In this document: one piece after another, positions 1 to 11,717 of the stretch
Position numbering within the stretch: position 1 is the stretch's first letter
How the letters are laid out: each line of letters starts with the position of its first letter
Assembly: GCA_030762175.1 (NCBI GenBank)
Contig: CM060842.1
Coordinates: 65,845,001 to 65,909,000, forward strand
Source of the DNA: Metallyticus violacea
Taxonomy: Eukaryota; Arthropoda; Insecta; Mantodea; Metallyticidae
Direction of reading: 5' to 3'
DNA length: 64,000 nucleotides
Position numbers and translations under genes: made by a program
The notes under the pieces: generated by a model
What the model saw: the letters and a program-made list of their open reading frames with translations, nothing else
Told to the model about the DNA's origin: nothing
Database searches by the model: none

Positions 1-299
1 TCTCCTCCAGTAGATATACAGTCCCAGAAAGACACACTATTCTGCATTTTCTCGCCCTATGAACCACATGCTGTGGAGGATATCGGGGTTGTTTGGCTGC
101 CAAAAGGGATGTTCCTTCACCTTCGTCTTCATTTCTTGTCCTTTCAAATGACGTTATTCCAATATTCCTGCTTTATCGGAGAATAGACAGAAACTCCTAT
201 TCTAGCAGCGCGCCTGTCAGATATAGAAATTTGTTATAGATATCGGCAACATTAAGGTGGTTCCTTACTATGCAGTGGCCTCTCAAGGGATATTGCAGG

Positions 300-512
300 C
301 TTGAAGGAACTTAAACCCAAGATCGCGGGTTCAATCCCCATTAGGTCGATTGATTTTTACCGGCATAAAAATCTTATGTATGGTTTCCTTCGGAAGGGAA
401 ATAAAGGCGTGGGTCCCTATATCGTGAAATTGGCGTGTAAAAGAATCTTATGACTGAAAAAATAGGCCTCTTGATCCAAGATGTTAAGCAGCGTCCATAA
501 ATAAGAAAAGAA
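300..512 (+). repeat. tRNA-derived SINE, family S2, diverged copy
   Basis: Starts in the tRNA-like head with a B-box-like GCGGGTTCAATCCCC, continues through a segment matching the other S2 copies (CTTCGGAAGGGAA, GCGTGGGTCCC), and ends near GCGTCCATAAATAAG, the S2 3' end. The A-box half is missing or decayed, and part of the body is lost. Confidence 0.7.
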
Positions 513-779
513 TAAACAAAAAAACGGAGTCCTCCCGGTTGGCAGCTAAAATGACTTCGTATTCCATTATGACTAGTTTACATATGATTACGATTTAGTT
601 TTTTTTTTAAAAAAAGATAAGAAATATAATTCATCAGTACCAAAAGCAAATACATATTTACCACTACTTTCAGCAATGTATATTAAACTTGTAACTAAGT
701 CTACTCAATGAACTCTTACATATGTAGCCCTAAATGTATATTGGAATGGAGAGTAGACTATTTTTGTACTTCTGTCTTG

Positions 780-960
780 CTCAATGGCTGGCCCCCAGTG
801 GGATCATCTTCGAGAGGAATGGATGCAGCACAGACGTAGGGAGAGTCCTTAACATTGTCCAGATAGAACACCGCGATGCCGGCGGAGTCCACCTCTCTTC
901 AAGGAGTTCGAGTTGCTCAGTAGGGCTCCAGGATGTATAAAGCGTTCCAAGTCATCATCA
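780..960. other. GC-rich unassigned segment
   Basis: This patch is clearly richer in GC than its flanks. On the minus strand one frame stays open through SAGIAVFYLDNVKDSPYV, and other frames are open too. I recognise no domain. It could be an exon of an unknown gene or part of an old mobile element. Confidence 0.25.
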
Positions 961-1014
961 ATACACCGCACCAGTTCTCCTCTCTGTCACTTTTTACCCC
1001 GGGGTAACAGAACT

Positions 1015-1178
1015 AATGGAATGAAATGAGATCGGAAAAGTCGTGGAAAGTAAACGTTCATCCCAGCATTCGCCTAAGCGACCACGGAAAACCACCGTGG
1101 ATGGCTAGTTCCAGTGGATTTGAAACCGGAACGCGAGTCCCAAGGATTAGCGCCTAAGCCATCCCTTAGTTTTAGTAA
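1015..1178 (-). repeat. tRNA-derived SINE fossil, family S3
   Basis: On the minus strand a tRNA-like head is visible: an A-box-like GATGGCTTAGGCGC and a B-box-like GGTTTCAAATCC about 30 bases later. The segment after it contains CGTGGTTTTCCGTGG, resembling the body of a common insect SINE group. It ends near a GAAATGAAT-type tail. Confidence 0.5.
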
Positions 1179-1429
1179 AGGCTTTCAAATGCCGGATTAT
1201 TCTGCCTCGTTCTCTCACAGCGAGAGAGGCTGTACGGAAGTACTGCTACGAGAATCTCATACATCGAGAGCGGCCTCTCGCTAATGAGGCCACTCGAGAA
1301 TTCTCGCAGTCAGTATATAAGCACCCAAAGCACAATACCCTTGCATATGCATAATACCTGGCAAGAAGGAAAGTTATACCAGTGACGTAAGAGTAAGAAC
1401 ACGAAAACATAAGTTTCTCGATCAACATA

Positions 1430-1596
1430 GGAACTCCTATTATATGTGGCCAGATTTGATTTTTCAGTCAAACACGCTCTCGTAAGCTACCGTTAGCGAC
1501 ACTCCCCTCCTTGCAGCAGCGAGAGTGAGCAAGTCAGGTCGTCGAGATAAGAGTGAGACTGAAAGTTTATTTGACCGGCTCCAACAGCATAGTTCC
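1430..1596. mobile_element. MITE-like element with TA target duplication
   Basis: A 167-bp segment begins GGAACT and ends AGTTCC, with a TA on each side (1428-1429 and 1597-1598). Inverted similarity extends inward for roughly 60 bases: a GCCAG...TTTCAGTC segment on the left matches GCCGG...TTTCAGTC read from the right. TA duplication suggests mobilisation by a Tc1/mariner-type enzyme. No coding capacity is seen. Confidence 0.45.
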
Positions 1597-1599
1597 TAT

Positions 1600-2640
1600 A
1601 TGCCCTAATTTGCTGATTAAGTGCAAAATTATTTCTTTTAACTAACACAAGGGTCTCTTCTTAGTAGAAAAAATAATTGACAACGCTAAACATATGCTAG
1701 TAGCATTTAATACATGTACGAAAACGAATGACGAAGAAAAATAACCCCAGCCAAATGGTTTAGTAGCTGCCCATGCCCAACATGTATAAATATTTTTATT
1801 CAGTATATGATAGAAGATTAAAAGTATCTGGCCAACAGTCTGAAAAGAACTCAGAGGAGATTATAAAAAATCTTTATTATTGTAAACTTGTGAAGGGGCT
1901 AGCAGATGTTCGTAAGTAGTACAATATAACAATTGCTCGATGTCAAATACAAGTAAGTACAGCTTGGAAGACAAGAATTGGTCCAGATCCTGAATGTTCA
2001 GAAACGAAAACCAATGAAGTGATTGATGATACGGATAGTTATAGAATCAGGTATTGTTGCATACTTGTAGGATAACTCTCTTCTCTTTGCTCGTTTATAA
2101 TGGACGACCAAGTAGCATATTCTCACTCTGAGCGTATTTGGTTTAGGTCATATATTCCAGGCTGTACATGCCAGGCACTTGGCATGTTCACTAGATGACA
2201 CCTGTGTCATCTGCTTTTTATTACCCTGTTTTAACATGGGTATCATTTTATCTTGTTCTAGCAAGTTATTAATTTATTTATTCATCTATAGCGATATTAT
2301 ATTCCACATAATAGTTAAGGTTCCCACGTTTTCGTCATACCTTGCGCCATCTCTTTATAACTGTTGTTTAATGATCACATTTTGAATTTAGATTGTTAAC
2401 TTATGGCGAATGGCGTCTCTGGAAACTAGTACACCGTTGTCACTTAATTTTCTCAAGGCTACAGTAAGTTAAGAAACAAATAGAAAATGAATGTTATACC
2501 AACTGAAAAAAAAAAATTGAAACATAGATAAAGAGACATGGTTCAACTTAATGTTATCGATGCTTTCGTCTAAATTTATGACGAAGCCTTAGAATTCGTG
2601 GGGAAAATGTTTATGATAATATTCATATTTTTGGGGGGCA
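1600..2640. other. No identifiable feature
   Basis: AT-rich sequence with short open frames only. I see no repeat, motif or similarity worth naming. Confidence 0.5.
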
Positions 2641-2647
2641 ACACGTT

Positions 2648-3358
2648 TCAACCATGTAACCTTGAAACCAGGAGAAAGTTTATCATATTGACCAGTTCAG
2701 CATTGCAATGTGCTTTATTGTTGGACAGTACCTTCGAAGAGCAACTCACTTGCTCCAATGTTGGATCCATCCTATTCACCAGATCTCGTTCCCTTGCATT
2801 ACCACCTATTCCGGAAATTAAACACTTTTCTGACTGGACACAAATTTTAAATAAAATAAAATCAAATCGTAATTCGGTCAGTTGTCCTGAGCCAAGTGAC
2901 TTGAATACACCGCGCATTTTGTCATGGTGAAACAATGCCTTCTTTTTGGTTATTCTTTGCAGTTTTTCCGCTATCGCCGACTTCATTCTCTCTAAAAACG
3001 ATGCGCAGTGTTCTCCAATAGTCGTTTTTCCCTTCTGCCAGAAGCCAATCAACAGACTTTCTGTTGCGTCCATAAAATTGAAGTCATGACCTTTCCAGCG
3101 GATGGAACATATTTCGGAACTGGGTCGCCTTGTGCGCTCCATTATTTAGACTGCTGTTTTGTTTCCGGTGTATAGTAATGAATCCATGGTTAAAAAAAAC
3201 CAGAAAAACATCGACTGGATTTCTCTCAAATATTTCTAAACAGTATACTAATGTCACAGACGCGGCATCCACCATCATGGAAAAAAAAAAAAAAAAAAAA
3301 AAGCGCGTCCAGACTGTGGGAACTGCTAATTCGCACACTTTCATTCGTCTGTCAGCCA
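2648..3358 (-). pseudogene. Mariner transposase fossil
   Basis: A decayed mariner transposase reads in several minus-strand frames. From the N-terminal side, the pieces are MADRRMKVCELA at about 3359, then EIFERNPVDVF, then LLIGFWQKGKTTIGEH and FLERMKSAIAEKLQRITKKK with ALFHHD, the last matching the family's second catalytic aspartate region (usually HQDNAP). The stretch after it, ELRFD and on, no longer follows the family. The normal enzyme is about 345 residues with a DD34D triad. Here a poly-A tract of 22 bases (3281-3302) splits the N-terminal part, and there are frameshifts and deletions. It cannot encode an active enzyme. No inverted ends were identified. Confidence 0.75.
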
Positions 3359-3459
3359 AAACATATAATAGTCCTTTTGGAGCTCTAGGAAGTGGTGCGT
3401 CTTCGATGCTTGTTCTGCCACGATTGAACTTATGTACTCAAAGTCAGTCACTTTCATAG

Positions 3460-4085
3460 GAAAGTAATGTGTCACCCAATGTAGTATATTGCTTCAAGAA
3501 GAGGTACACTCTGAAAACTTAAGCTCATTAACGGAATATTTTTTTTCTAAAACGTGAATAAAGCATCATCGCACCAACTTTCTGAACCACAGTGTAAACA
3601 GTTCGCATCAGCAAACTTTTTCTCCCTCCCCTCCTCCCAGATAAGAGACTTTGTCGCAGTACAGTGGTTTGCTTGCTTTTCTTGTGCATGTGCTACAGTG
3701 TAATTTTCAGTTCAGTGAGTGGAACAGTTGCATACATACAATGTAATATTTTGTGAGTTAAGCAAAAGGGAGAATAAAAAAGGGGATACATTCAGAAAAG
3801 TTACTGAAACTCAATCTGGTACCTTCCAAGCATAAAAATAATAAAAAATTCACAGTAACAACCAAACAAAAGTTTTATTTCTGTATTACTTTAACTGAAT
3901 GCAGTAAATGAGCACTCAAATTACGAAGTGCCAGTAAATATTTTGTGGCAGTTTTATGTAATATTACTACGTTCAAAAAGAAATATGTGCCACTATGGTA
4001 TTATAGCTAAACTGCAGTTATTCAAAGTTATATTTGTCCAGAAAGTTATATGAGAAGTTGATAACATCGTAGCAGTTTTTTTATG
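3460..4085. other. No identifiable feature
   Basis: AT-rich sequence with no recognised gene or repeat. A short pyrimidine-rich run lies near 3620-3650. Confidence 0.5.
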
Positions 4086-4356
4086 CTGTTAACGCCCGTT
4101 TTTACTACTGAGGCACCACAGATGGTGGACATGATGATAAATGAAATGAAATGATATATTGGGAAAGGATTATTTTTTTAAAAGCAAGGAAACGTTGCAG
4201 GCCTAAGTTTAGGGTACCTCCCCGGCATTTGCCACTTATGGGTACTGAGGAAAACCAGGAAAAAACCTCAGTCAGGAAGGACGGTCCTGGTGGGAATCGA
4301 ATCTCAGACGCTCACGAGTCCGCGCCTTAACGGGCTCGGTCATCCGTGCCGTATCG
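4086..4356 (-). repeat. tRNA-derived SINE, family S1
   Basis: Nearly complete copy. The 3' end on the plus strand begins TTAACGCCCGTTTTTACTAC, and the tRNA-like head lies at the other end, with B-box-like GATTCGA read on the minus strand near 4300. The A-box half (CCTTAACGGGCTCGG on the plus strand) is mutated. Confidence 0.85.
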
Positions 4357-7065
4357 CAGTAGTGCAAAGTTATGTTAATGGATGTAAACAACATTTGTTT
4401 ATGCACGCTCACTAAATCATAACATACCCACTTCCGTTATTGGGATGGGAAAGAGGAAACGAATATTACTGTGGTCGCACCATAAAAACGAAGTTACACA
4501 CGTCAATTGAGAGTACATATAAACGTGCAAGAACATTGCACACTTTCAACATTATATAAAAGAGTGAGCATATGCGCTATCTTGAGCAAGTCACGACCAC
4601 GATCACTTTGATCAGCTTCAAGATGCTATACAAGCTTTAGGGAAAATTTCGCAGTCCTAGTTAGTGATGAGGCACATGCAACACATTTTGATGAAAGGGT
4701 CGTTTTCCTTTTTACACAAGATAAACGTCCAACATTAATAACATTACATGTAACGGAGAATAGCACATCTTAAGTTGACCTTTTGGGACTATAACGTCAG
4801 GGTTGGCTTTGTCTCAAAATAGCGGCCCGTTGGAGAATCAAAATATGAGACGACAGTAGCCCCAGCTATGGGCGGCCTTAGGTTTATGGATGAAGTAGCA
4901 GGATGTTGCCTGGGCTGTTGCTTTGTCACTCCAGTCCTAAGTAGAAGTATGAAGATCTCGCTGGTTTTATTGATATTGAGGTACCGCGTCTAGAAGTAGC
5001 TTTCACCAATGATTTGTTAACCAACACTTTATGGTGAAGCTAAGTACTCAGCCATTTGTAGAATGATCGCTGTGTGTGAATATTCCGCGATGTCTACTCG
5101 ACGGCTGTTTTTCCCGATCAGTTGAATTTAAGAAATCGTACACTTGACACTTATTTGTTATGTAGATATATTCAATGTAATCCGACTATCTGCTTACATT
5201 GACTGGAACTTAGAAGTCAGCTGAGCAACAAACAAGGAATCTGACGAAGCGACGAGTAACTTGAAAGTTGGAGAATCCAGCACGCAGTGAAGTGGCAGAA
5301 TATATAAAGCAGTGAATATGAAGGGTGTAGCTTGGCGTCCAAACCTGCCTTTTTATATAGAAGTTAAATACACATTGCTGGGACGTTCAAATCCCGCGAA
5401 ATCTACCAGATTATCGCGTATAACTCCATAATTTTAAACTGAGGCCTGTCACTGATTCGATTTTGCTTGGCCTCATTCGATTTGTTCTTTACTGGGAGAT
5501 TTAAACCCTACTACGTGATTCATGTTTCCAAGGAAGAGCCGCACTTCAGCTGTTAAGGTTGTTTACCTCACAGTGGGTTTATATCTACGCAAGTTACAAG
5601 AATGGTAGTACTCCTAGAAAACATGTCTTTTAAAGGGACAAGATACAACAGACTTCCACCTCGATTTTACCAAGGACCTGACTTTCGCAATACGGAAAGT
5701 ATTGTTTAGAGGACCTTTTCTCTACAGTAGGCAGAACAGAGTTTCTTTTTTACAAGAACTTTCATCTATATTATATATAAACAAAATATGAATTGTTAAA
5801 TATATACTCATGACCATCTCTAGGGAATAAAGCACATACGAGTGCATCAGTCATAATAATAATAATAATGTGGGCAATATATCAATAATAATAACAACAA
5901 TAGTAGGGGCGAATCCGCAAATCCGCAATTACTACTTCACTTTTTTGCGTTCTAGTTGATTTTGGCTCATAAATTTCGGAATTGTTGACGAGTATGAGAG
6001 AGAACGAGAACAGTTTTAAAAAGTCCCGCAACTTAGGTCGACCAATCAATGGACTTACCAACCTCCAATCGCTGAGATTCCCCACGGGCAAGCTAGGTAC
6101 CATTCTCTTTCCATTTAGTTGTAAGTGGGTAATTTGACTGCCAAGAGTGATATTTCATTAAATACTGCAGTAGTGTTGTCCATTTGTGAGATACTTCGTA
6201 TATTCATTTTAAAGGCATACATTAGGCACAGAAAATCATGTGGCGGAACAAGTCAGGCATTTAGGAACAAATGTCCTGGCAGGTCGGTTCCAGTGCGAAA
6301 AATATTAAGATAGTACAGAAGTTAAATGAGACATATTTTGTGACTGACCGGGGAAAAAATCAAAGATCTAATATGCCTACATAAGAAAAGTAATATGAAA
6401 TGGAAGCTTCAATTAAATTCTACCTCGTTCCCCTAGTCTTACGGTTTGTGATTTTTTTTAAACTTTGGGGGCTCTAAAAACACAGTTTATTCAATTAACC
6501 CCCACACATTGGAGGAACTCAATACAAACATTCGAAACGAAGTAAATGAGTGCATTAGAGAAGGGAAACTGATGCGTGCCAGTGGCAATTCCCTTGAGGA
6601 AGTGGATTTGTGTCAGTGAAATGGGTAACATTTCCAGCACCTTCTATAAGCAAGATGAGTACCAAAATCTCTTACGTAATATGTTTATCAAAGTTTTAAA
6701 ATGGTGAAGCACTTGAGCATCGCGAGCCCACGCAAGAAAGTACTACCGGCAACGCAACGTTTAACCGCCGATCGGCTGAACAATGTATGTATCGGCACTT
6801 TTAAACTGTTCTCAATGTATGTTAACATACCTTTGTTTCTTACATACATTTTTAATTTTATGCTTAAATGCGAAATATTCTCATAGTAAAGCAAAACGAT
6901 CTGCGTAAAACGCAACTAGGGAGGGAAATAGATATTCCTAAAGGTACAATAACAAAGAAACACCTACTTTCCTATAGCCTTTTTTATGTTTTATTTATTG
7001 TCACTTTGACAGCATTGGTCATCTCACGACATCAGTAGATTGTGAATTGATAGGTGTACGAGTAT
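4357..7065. other. No identifiable gene; short AAT repeat
   Basis: Contains a short AAT run near 5852-5870 and several short open frames without recognised similarity. I see no other structure. Confidence 0.45.
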
Positions 7066-7236
7066 ATCAGTAAGGATGAATAAAATGAAATGAATTAAAG
7101 ATAGTGTAACTGAACTCGAAGTGCTTGGCGTCTTACTGACATCCATCATCTCAGGGCAAAGAAAAACCTTAACCATACATCTTGACCTGATTCGAGCCCA
7201 GAACCTTAATAGTCCCAAATTCTATCACTAGACCAT
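7066..7236 (-). repeat. tRNA-derived SINE fossil, family S3-like
   Basis: Read on the minus strand it begins CTCCATGGTCTAGTGATAG, an A-box-like head, and reaches GGCTCGAATCAGG, a B-box-like site, about 35 bases later. The plus-strand end carries AATAAAATGAAATGAATT, a tail common in insect SINEs. Confidence 0.5.
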
Positions 7237-8813
7237 GGAGACGGTCTTTTGTTCCCTATTTGCTACTTACTGTTTGTGGCAGGGATCATTCATGTAGATT
7301 ATTCTAGGCGAAAAAGAAATTAGAAAGGAAAAAGAGATCACAAGGAACTGCGTAAAGAGTCCGCAAAACTTTTAACAGAGAACACAGTTATAATAAATGA
7401 AACCAAAAAGCAGTTAGAATTTCAGATAAAGTTTTTTATGCACAGCAACGGGCTGCATAAATGTGTGCTATAGCAGTGAAAACGTTTAGATTATGTTAGG
7501 TAAGGTGAGGGCAAGAATGTAAACAAAGCAAGATCTTGTACTATGGAACTGTTTTCCAGTCACATTAAAGAAACTTTACCGAAGAAAAGATGAACAGTGT
7601 TCTGTGATGCAAGATACTTGATGATAAGGGAAATCTTTCAGCAGCAACAGAGGCGAGAACAGCACTACCTTAGTATTAACAAATTCATATTCACTGACTT
7701 TAAATAAAAACAATTTACTGATCGGCGGTGGTGTTTATTAATGCAACACGAGTTAAGTTTTCGAGAGATGTGAAGTCCTTTCGAGTTGCTGCTCGGAACT
7801 CTATTATTTAGATGAAAAACCAAAAGCACACAAAGAAACGCTGCTAACATTTGAACAGAGGATAAGATGGACAGTTGTGTGTCATGCTGTGACTCTCACC
7901 ATGGAAGTTTTAGCTCTAAGACAAAAACAAAATCGAATTACCAAATAAAATGAATGCGAGTACATTTAAAGATTCTGAAAGTAGTTACTACTGTACACTG
8001 AGCCAAGTTCAGCTTCCGTTACGGACAATGACTGTAATTAATCATGGGAACAGGATGAAGCATGGTCGCCAAAGAGAGATTTTAGAAAGTTTGAAGAAAT
8101 ACAATGGAGTATTTTAAAACCAAACACGAAATTCATACTGATACTGCTGAAAAAATTGTTGTTACAAAAATATGTAATTAAAGCAATGCCACCCAGCAGG
8201 GTTAGAAAATTTTATGTTGTTTCTTCCATTATTGTTAACAAAATCCGATTAATTTTATATCGCTCAAGTGAAATGTTATGTAATAAAAGGAGAGAAACTT
8301 CGGATATCATAATGTAAATTTATGAAATTGAAAAGAAATTGCTTGAGATGTTCCATCTTAAAGCGTATAATCATTATAATTAGACTTTTGAAAGGAATTT
8401 TGGGGCTGTGGAGAGGCACAGCGAACTCCCCAATTAAGAGGAAATTCGGGGCCTACAACGAGACCATAGAGTGTAAAATCATAGTAATGAAGTAATCGCT
8501 CAAATTACACTGGGCAACAATGAAAATGTTTCGGGCTTAAAAATAGTGAATTTACATGTATTTCCATCTGCTGAATTCAAAAATCGCCATAAAAATGATA
8601 GATTAGCTCTTGTTTTGAAGATAAAGTGACATTTCATTTTTTAGAGTGAAGATTTTAAATTTGGGGGAATTTTTTGGGAGTTGGCACACCTGTCAAATAA
8701 CAAAACACAAATGCTCTTCAGCTGTTTGTAAGTCATAAACATAGATACTGTTGCTGTGACTGTGAATGACATGTAGTTTCTACTCAAATTAATGCAAAAT
8801 TTCTGGTTCGCGA
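7237..8813. other. No identifiable feature
   Basis: AT-rich sequence. The short open frames show no recognised similarity. Confidence 0.45.
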
Positions 8814-9452
8814 GTGCTTTTTAGTGTAAAATTTGTAAAAATGCCACGAAAATGTGTAAATATGGTGAATAACTTTTGTTATATTTGTGATGAAATAACA
8901 TTTTCCTCACAGAAATGCAATCTGACGCCTCTTTTAAAGACTGCCAAGCCTCTTGTGGACCCAAAAGACGTTCTTCTTCCATCCCTGCATATCAAGTTGG
9001 GTTTGATGGAAAACTTTGTCAAAGCTATGAACCGAGAAGGACGGGCCTTTAAGTACATCAGAGAGAAATTTTCGAAATTAAGTGATGCAAAAGTTAAGGA
9101 AGGCATTTTTGTCGGACCACAAATAAGAGAACTTGTAAAGGATCCTGCATTTGACCAAGTTTTGGAGGGGAAAGAAAAGGAAGCTTGGGAAGCCTTCAAG
9201 GGTGTTGTTCGTGGATTTTTAGGCAACAAAAGAGATGACAACTACAAGCATTTGGTGACAGTGCTCCTTCAAAAATACCATAACCTTGGATACAAAATGT
9301 CCCTTAAGATCCATTTTCTCCACTCCCACCTAGACTTTTTCCCTTCTAGTTGTGGAGCTGTTAGTGATGAACATGGGGAGAGATTCCATCAGGACATTTC
9401 TGTTAAAACACTGGCAGAATCATTAGACAGGGGCTCGCAAGGCTCCTATTAG
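8814..9452 (+). pseudogene. Internally deleted copy of a multicopy arthropod protein
   Basis: This 212-codon open frame most likely starts at the methionine at 8841 (MPRKCVNMVNNFCYICDE), because that opening matches a family of uncharacterised, multicopy arthropod proteins that I remember. The N-terminal piece carries a CxxC pair. After roughly 35 residues it jumps to LLPSLHIKLGLMENFVKAM, which in full-length members lies several hundred residues further on, so a long central part appears deleted. The rest follows the C-terminal part: GIFVGPQIRELVKD, FLGNKRDDNYKHLV, MSLKIHFLHSHLDFFP and the terminal GAVSDEHGERFHQDI. It then diverges and stops, where family members continue. High copy number suggests a mobile or transposon-derived gene, but I cannot name the class. 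The surviving frame is open, so the copy is fairly young or was selected until recently. Confidence 0.65.
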
Positions 9453-9619
9453 GGTGGTTGGCGGGCAATTAAAATCACAGACGAATATAAGCAGAGTATT
9501 CGTCCCATATATGTGGAGGAGAAATCATAGATACAAATATTGGATGAATGTAAAGGAACAGGAGAATGGAGGGAAAAGTATCCACCACACTCCTTTACGA
9601 GATCGAACAGAGGGAGATT

Positions 9620-9902
9620 TTTTAATAGTGTTTAACGCCGTTTTTTACTACAGAGGCAACACAGGCGACACATGAAATGATATATTGGGAAAGGAGTGTT
9701 TTTTTTATATATATAAATATAAGGAAGGAAGCGTTCCATGCTTAAGTTTAGGGTACCTCCACTGCATTTGCCATTTATGAGGACTGAAAAAAAAATCTGT
9801 TAAAAAAATTCACTCAGGAAGGACGGTCCTGGTGAGAATCGAACCCCAGACCTGCCGCTCACGAGTACGCGGCTTAACGACCTTGGCTACCCGTGGCGGT
9901 AT
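9620..9902 (-). repeat. tRNA-derived SINE, family S1
   Basis: Nearly full copy in reverse. The head near 9890 reads CCACGGGTAGCCAAGGTCGT on the minus strand and the B-box-like GGTTCGATTC lies near 9838. A TATATATAAATATA insertion near 9704 distinguishes it from the other copies. Confidence 0.88.
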
Positions 9903-10066
9903 AGAGGAAGATGTTCATGCTAAGCTCTGCTGGCAACCTAGGAAGGGGGGGAATGATTAAGTAAATTTCTGAGAAAAGTGAGGCGGCTTAGATATGAACA
10001 GGCTGATAACGCGGAGGGGGTGGAGTAAACAAAGTGATTGCATTCAGTTGTTTGTCATTCATAATG

Positions 10067-10067
<1 letters not shown>

Positions 10068-10109
<42 letters not shown>
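10068..10109. repeat. (TA)n microsatellite
   Basis: About 20 TA units with one GT interruption. Confidence 0.97.
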
Positions 10110-10445
10110 AAACATTAGTCTTCTGGTATTTTAAATTTTATTCTACTTTTAATTTTATTTATTTTATCTTATGTTGTTATGAATCATGTTTCATAGTTTA
10201 CTTTGAAATATATAATCTAATATCTTGTGCTAAAGCCTGTTGAAGTTGTTTTGCACTGTACTGTGTAGGTGATACTATAATAAATAAATTGTGTGTTAAT
10301 TGCTTTTATTATCATCAGTGCCATGAAAGTTTATTTTATAAGAAATATAAATATGTTTCCAAAGTGCAATAAATAATTAAAACAATAGTTTTAATAATAA
10401 ATTCAATTTACATGTACATTGGGAAAATTTTGACTTTTAATTTTT

Positions 10446-10487
<42 letters not shown>

Positions 10488-11470
10488 AGAGAATAGAAGA
10501 AGAATGTGATTGTTTATAAAACTTGTTTAATTTGGACAACAATTTTTAAGTCCTTCCTTTTGGAACATTTTTCAAAATATATTTATTCACCATTTTCTGT
10601 AATGTTTAGAACATCAACATCAGAGCCCTATTAAAAAGAAATAAGCGCTGAAAACTACACAACATGTAATATCATATGAAGAAATAAGACAGATTCCGAG
10701 ACTGTGTACAGCTTTTAAGTTTAACGAGAGTTAAAAAGGAAGCATGCATATCAAATACGTAAATAAAAGAAGAATTATACTGCCAAAATACGCGCAAAAC
10801 CCCCGTATAACTGGCTAACTGTTTACTTAAGATATCTTCGCGAAATTGTCAAACATACTTTCACAAAACGAAATTATTTCAAGAGAATCTCTGAAGTACG
10901 TGAACCATTTTGTTTAAATTGAGATATGGAAAACGTATAAAACATTTGACCAATTGTTGGTCTCAAAATTAAAATGACAAAACAGATACTGTCATTCTTT
11001 TGAACGCATGTAATTCTAGCAAATAGGCTTCTCAAGAAAGTATCAGGAAGGAAAAAACGCAATTGTAATGATAAAATTATAATTACCATGGTCATTGGTC
11101 TAAATGAAATCTAAAAAACGAAAGCTTTCGCTAGCTACTGCGGTCAGCATAGCCGTTAAAAGTGGGAAAGGATAGGAAAGGTGGAAGAGTTGTGGTTCAG
11201 TTGTTTGTTAACTAGCAACAGATTCAATGTCTTACTTATTTGAAAATTGCTGTCTTTTTTATATTACCTGCTCTATTTCAAAACCATCTGTTCTAGCAAG
11301 GGTAAATTTTTAAACTTAAATTTAATTTAAACCAAAGATCATGCTAAAAGTCCGGCAATTATCAATTTTAATAACAATGTCAACCGTGACAATCTAAAGA
11401 ATGCAATTGTTATGCATTAATAAAGATTTACTTTTATTATTACAATGTTATTTCATTTCTTCTTTCCTAT
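10110..11470. other. AT-rich stretch with poly-T tract
   Basis: Holds a poly-T tract of about 38 bases at 10448-10485, possibly the tail of a decayed minus-strand retroelement. Nothing else is identified. Confidence 0.5.
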
Positions 11471-11717
11471 TGATTTGGTGTATTTGCGAATGATCTTTAA
11501 CATTTCGGGTCATCTGCGTCTCATTCAATTCGGGTCGTGAAACGGCCGATAAATTTTGCTCAGAGGCCTTTCTTTCAGGCTTCGGGTAAATCTACAACAC
11601 GATACCCATGGCTTTACTTCCCTTCTGAAGGAGGCATACTTCGTATTTCTAGGCCAGAAAATTTCTGTTGACCTGGTCTACGAGGCAAACACGGCTACCA
11701 AGACTACCAGGACCGGC
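11471..11717 (-). repeat. tRNA-derived SINE, family S2
   Basis: The plus strand begins TGATTTGGTG, the typical S2 tail in reverse, and ends CTACCAGGACCGGC, the tRNA-like head. The stretch between the body and the head is shortened, so the B-box is missing. Confidence 0.85.

Noticed and set aside
1313..1321. TATATAAG as a TATA box
   Set aside because: Such strings are common in AT-rich DNA, and no transcript start or coding region follows.
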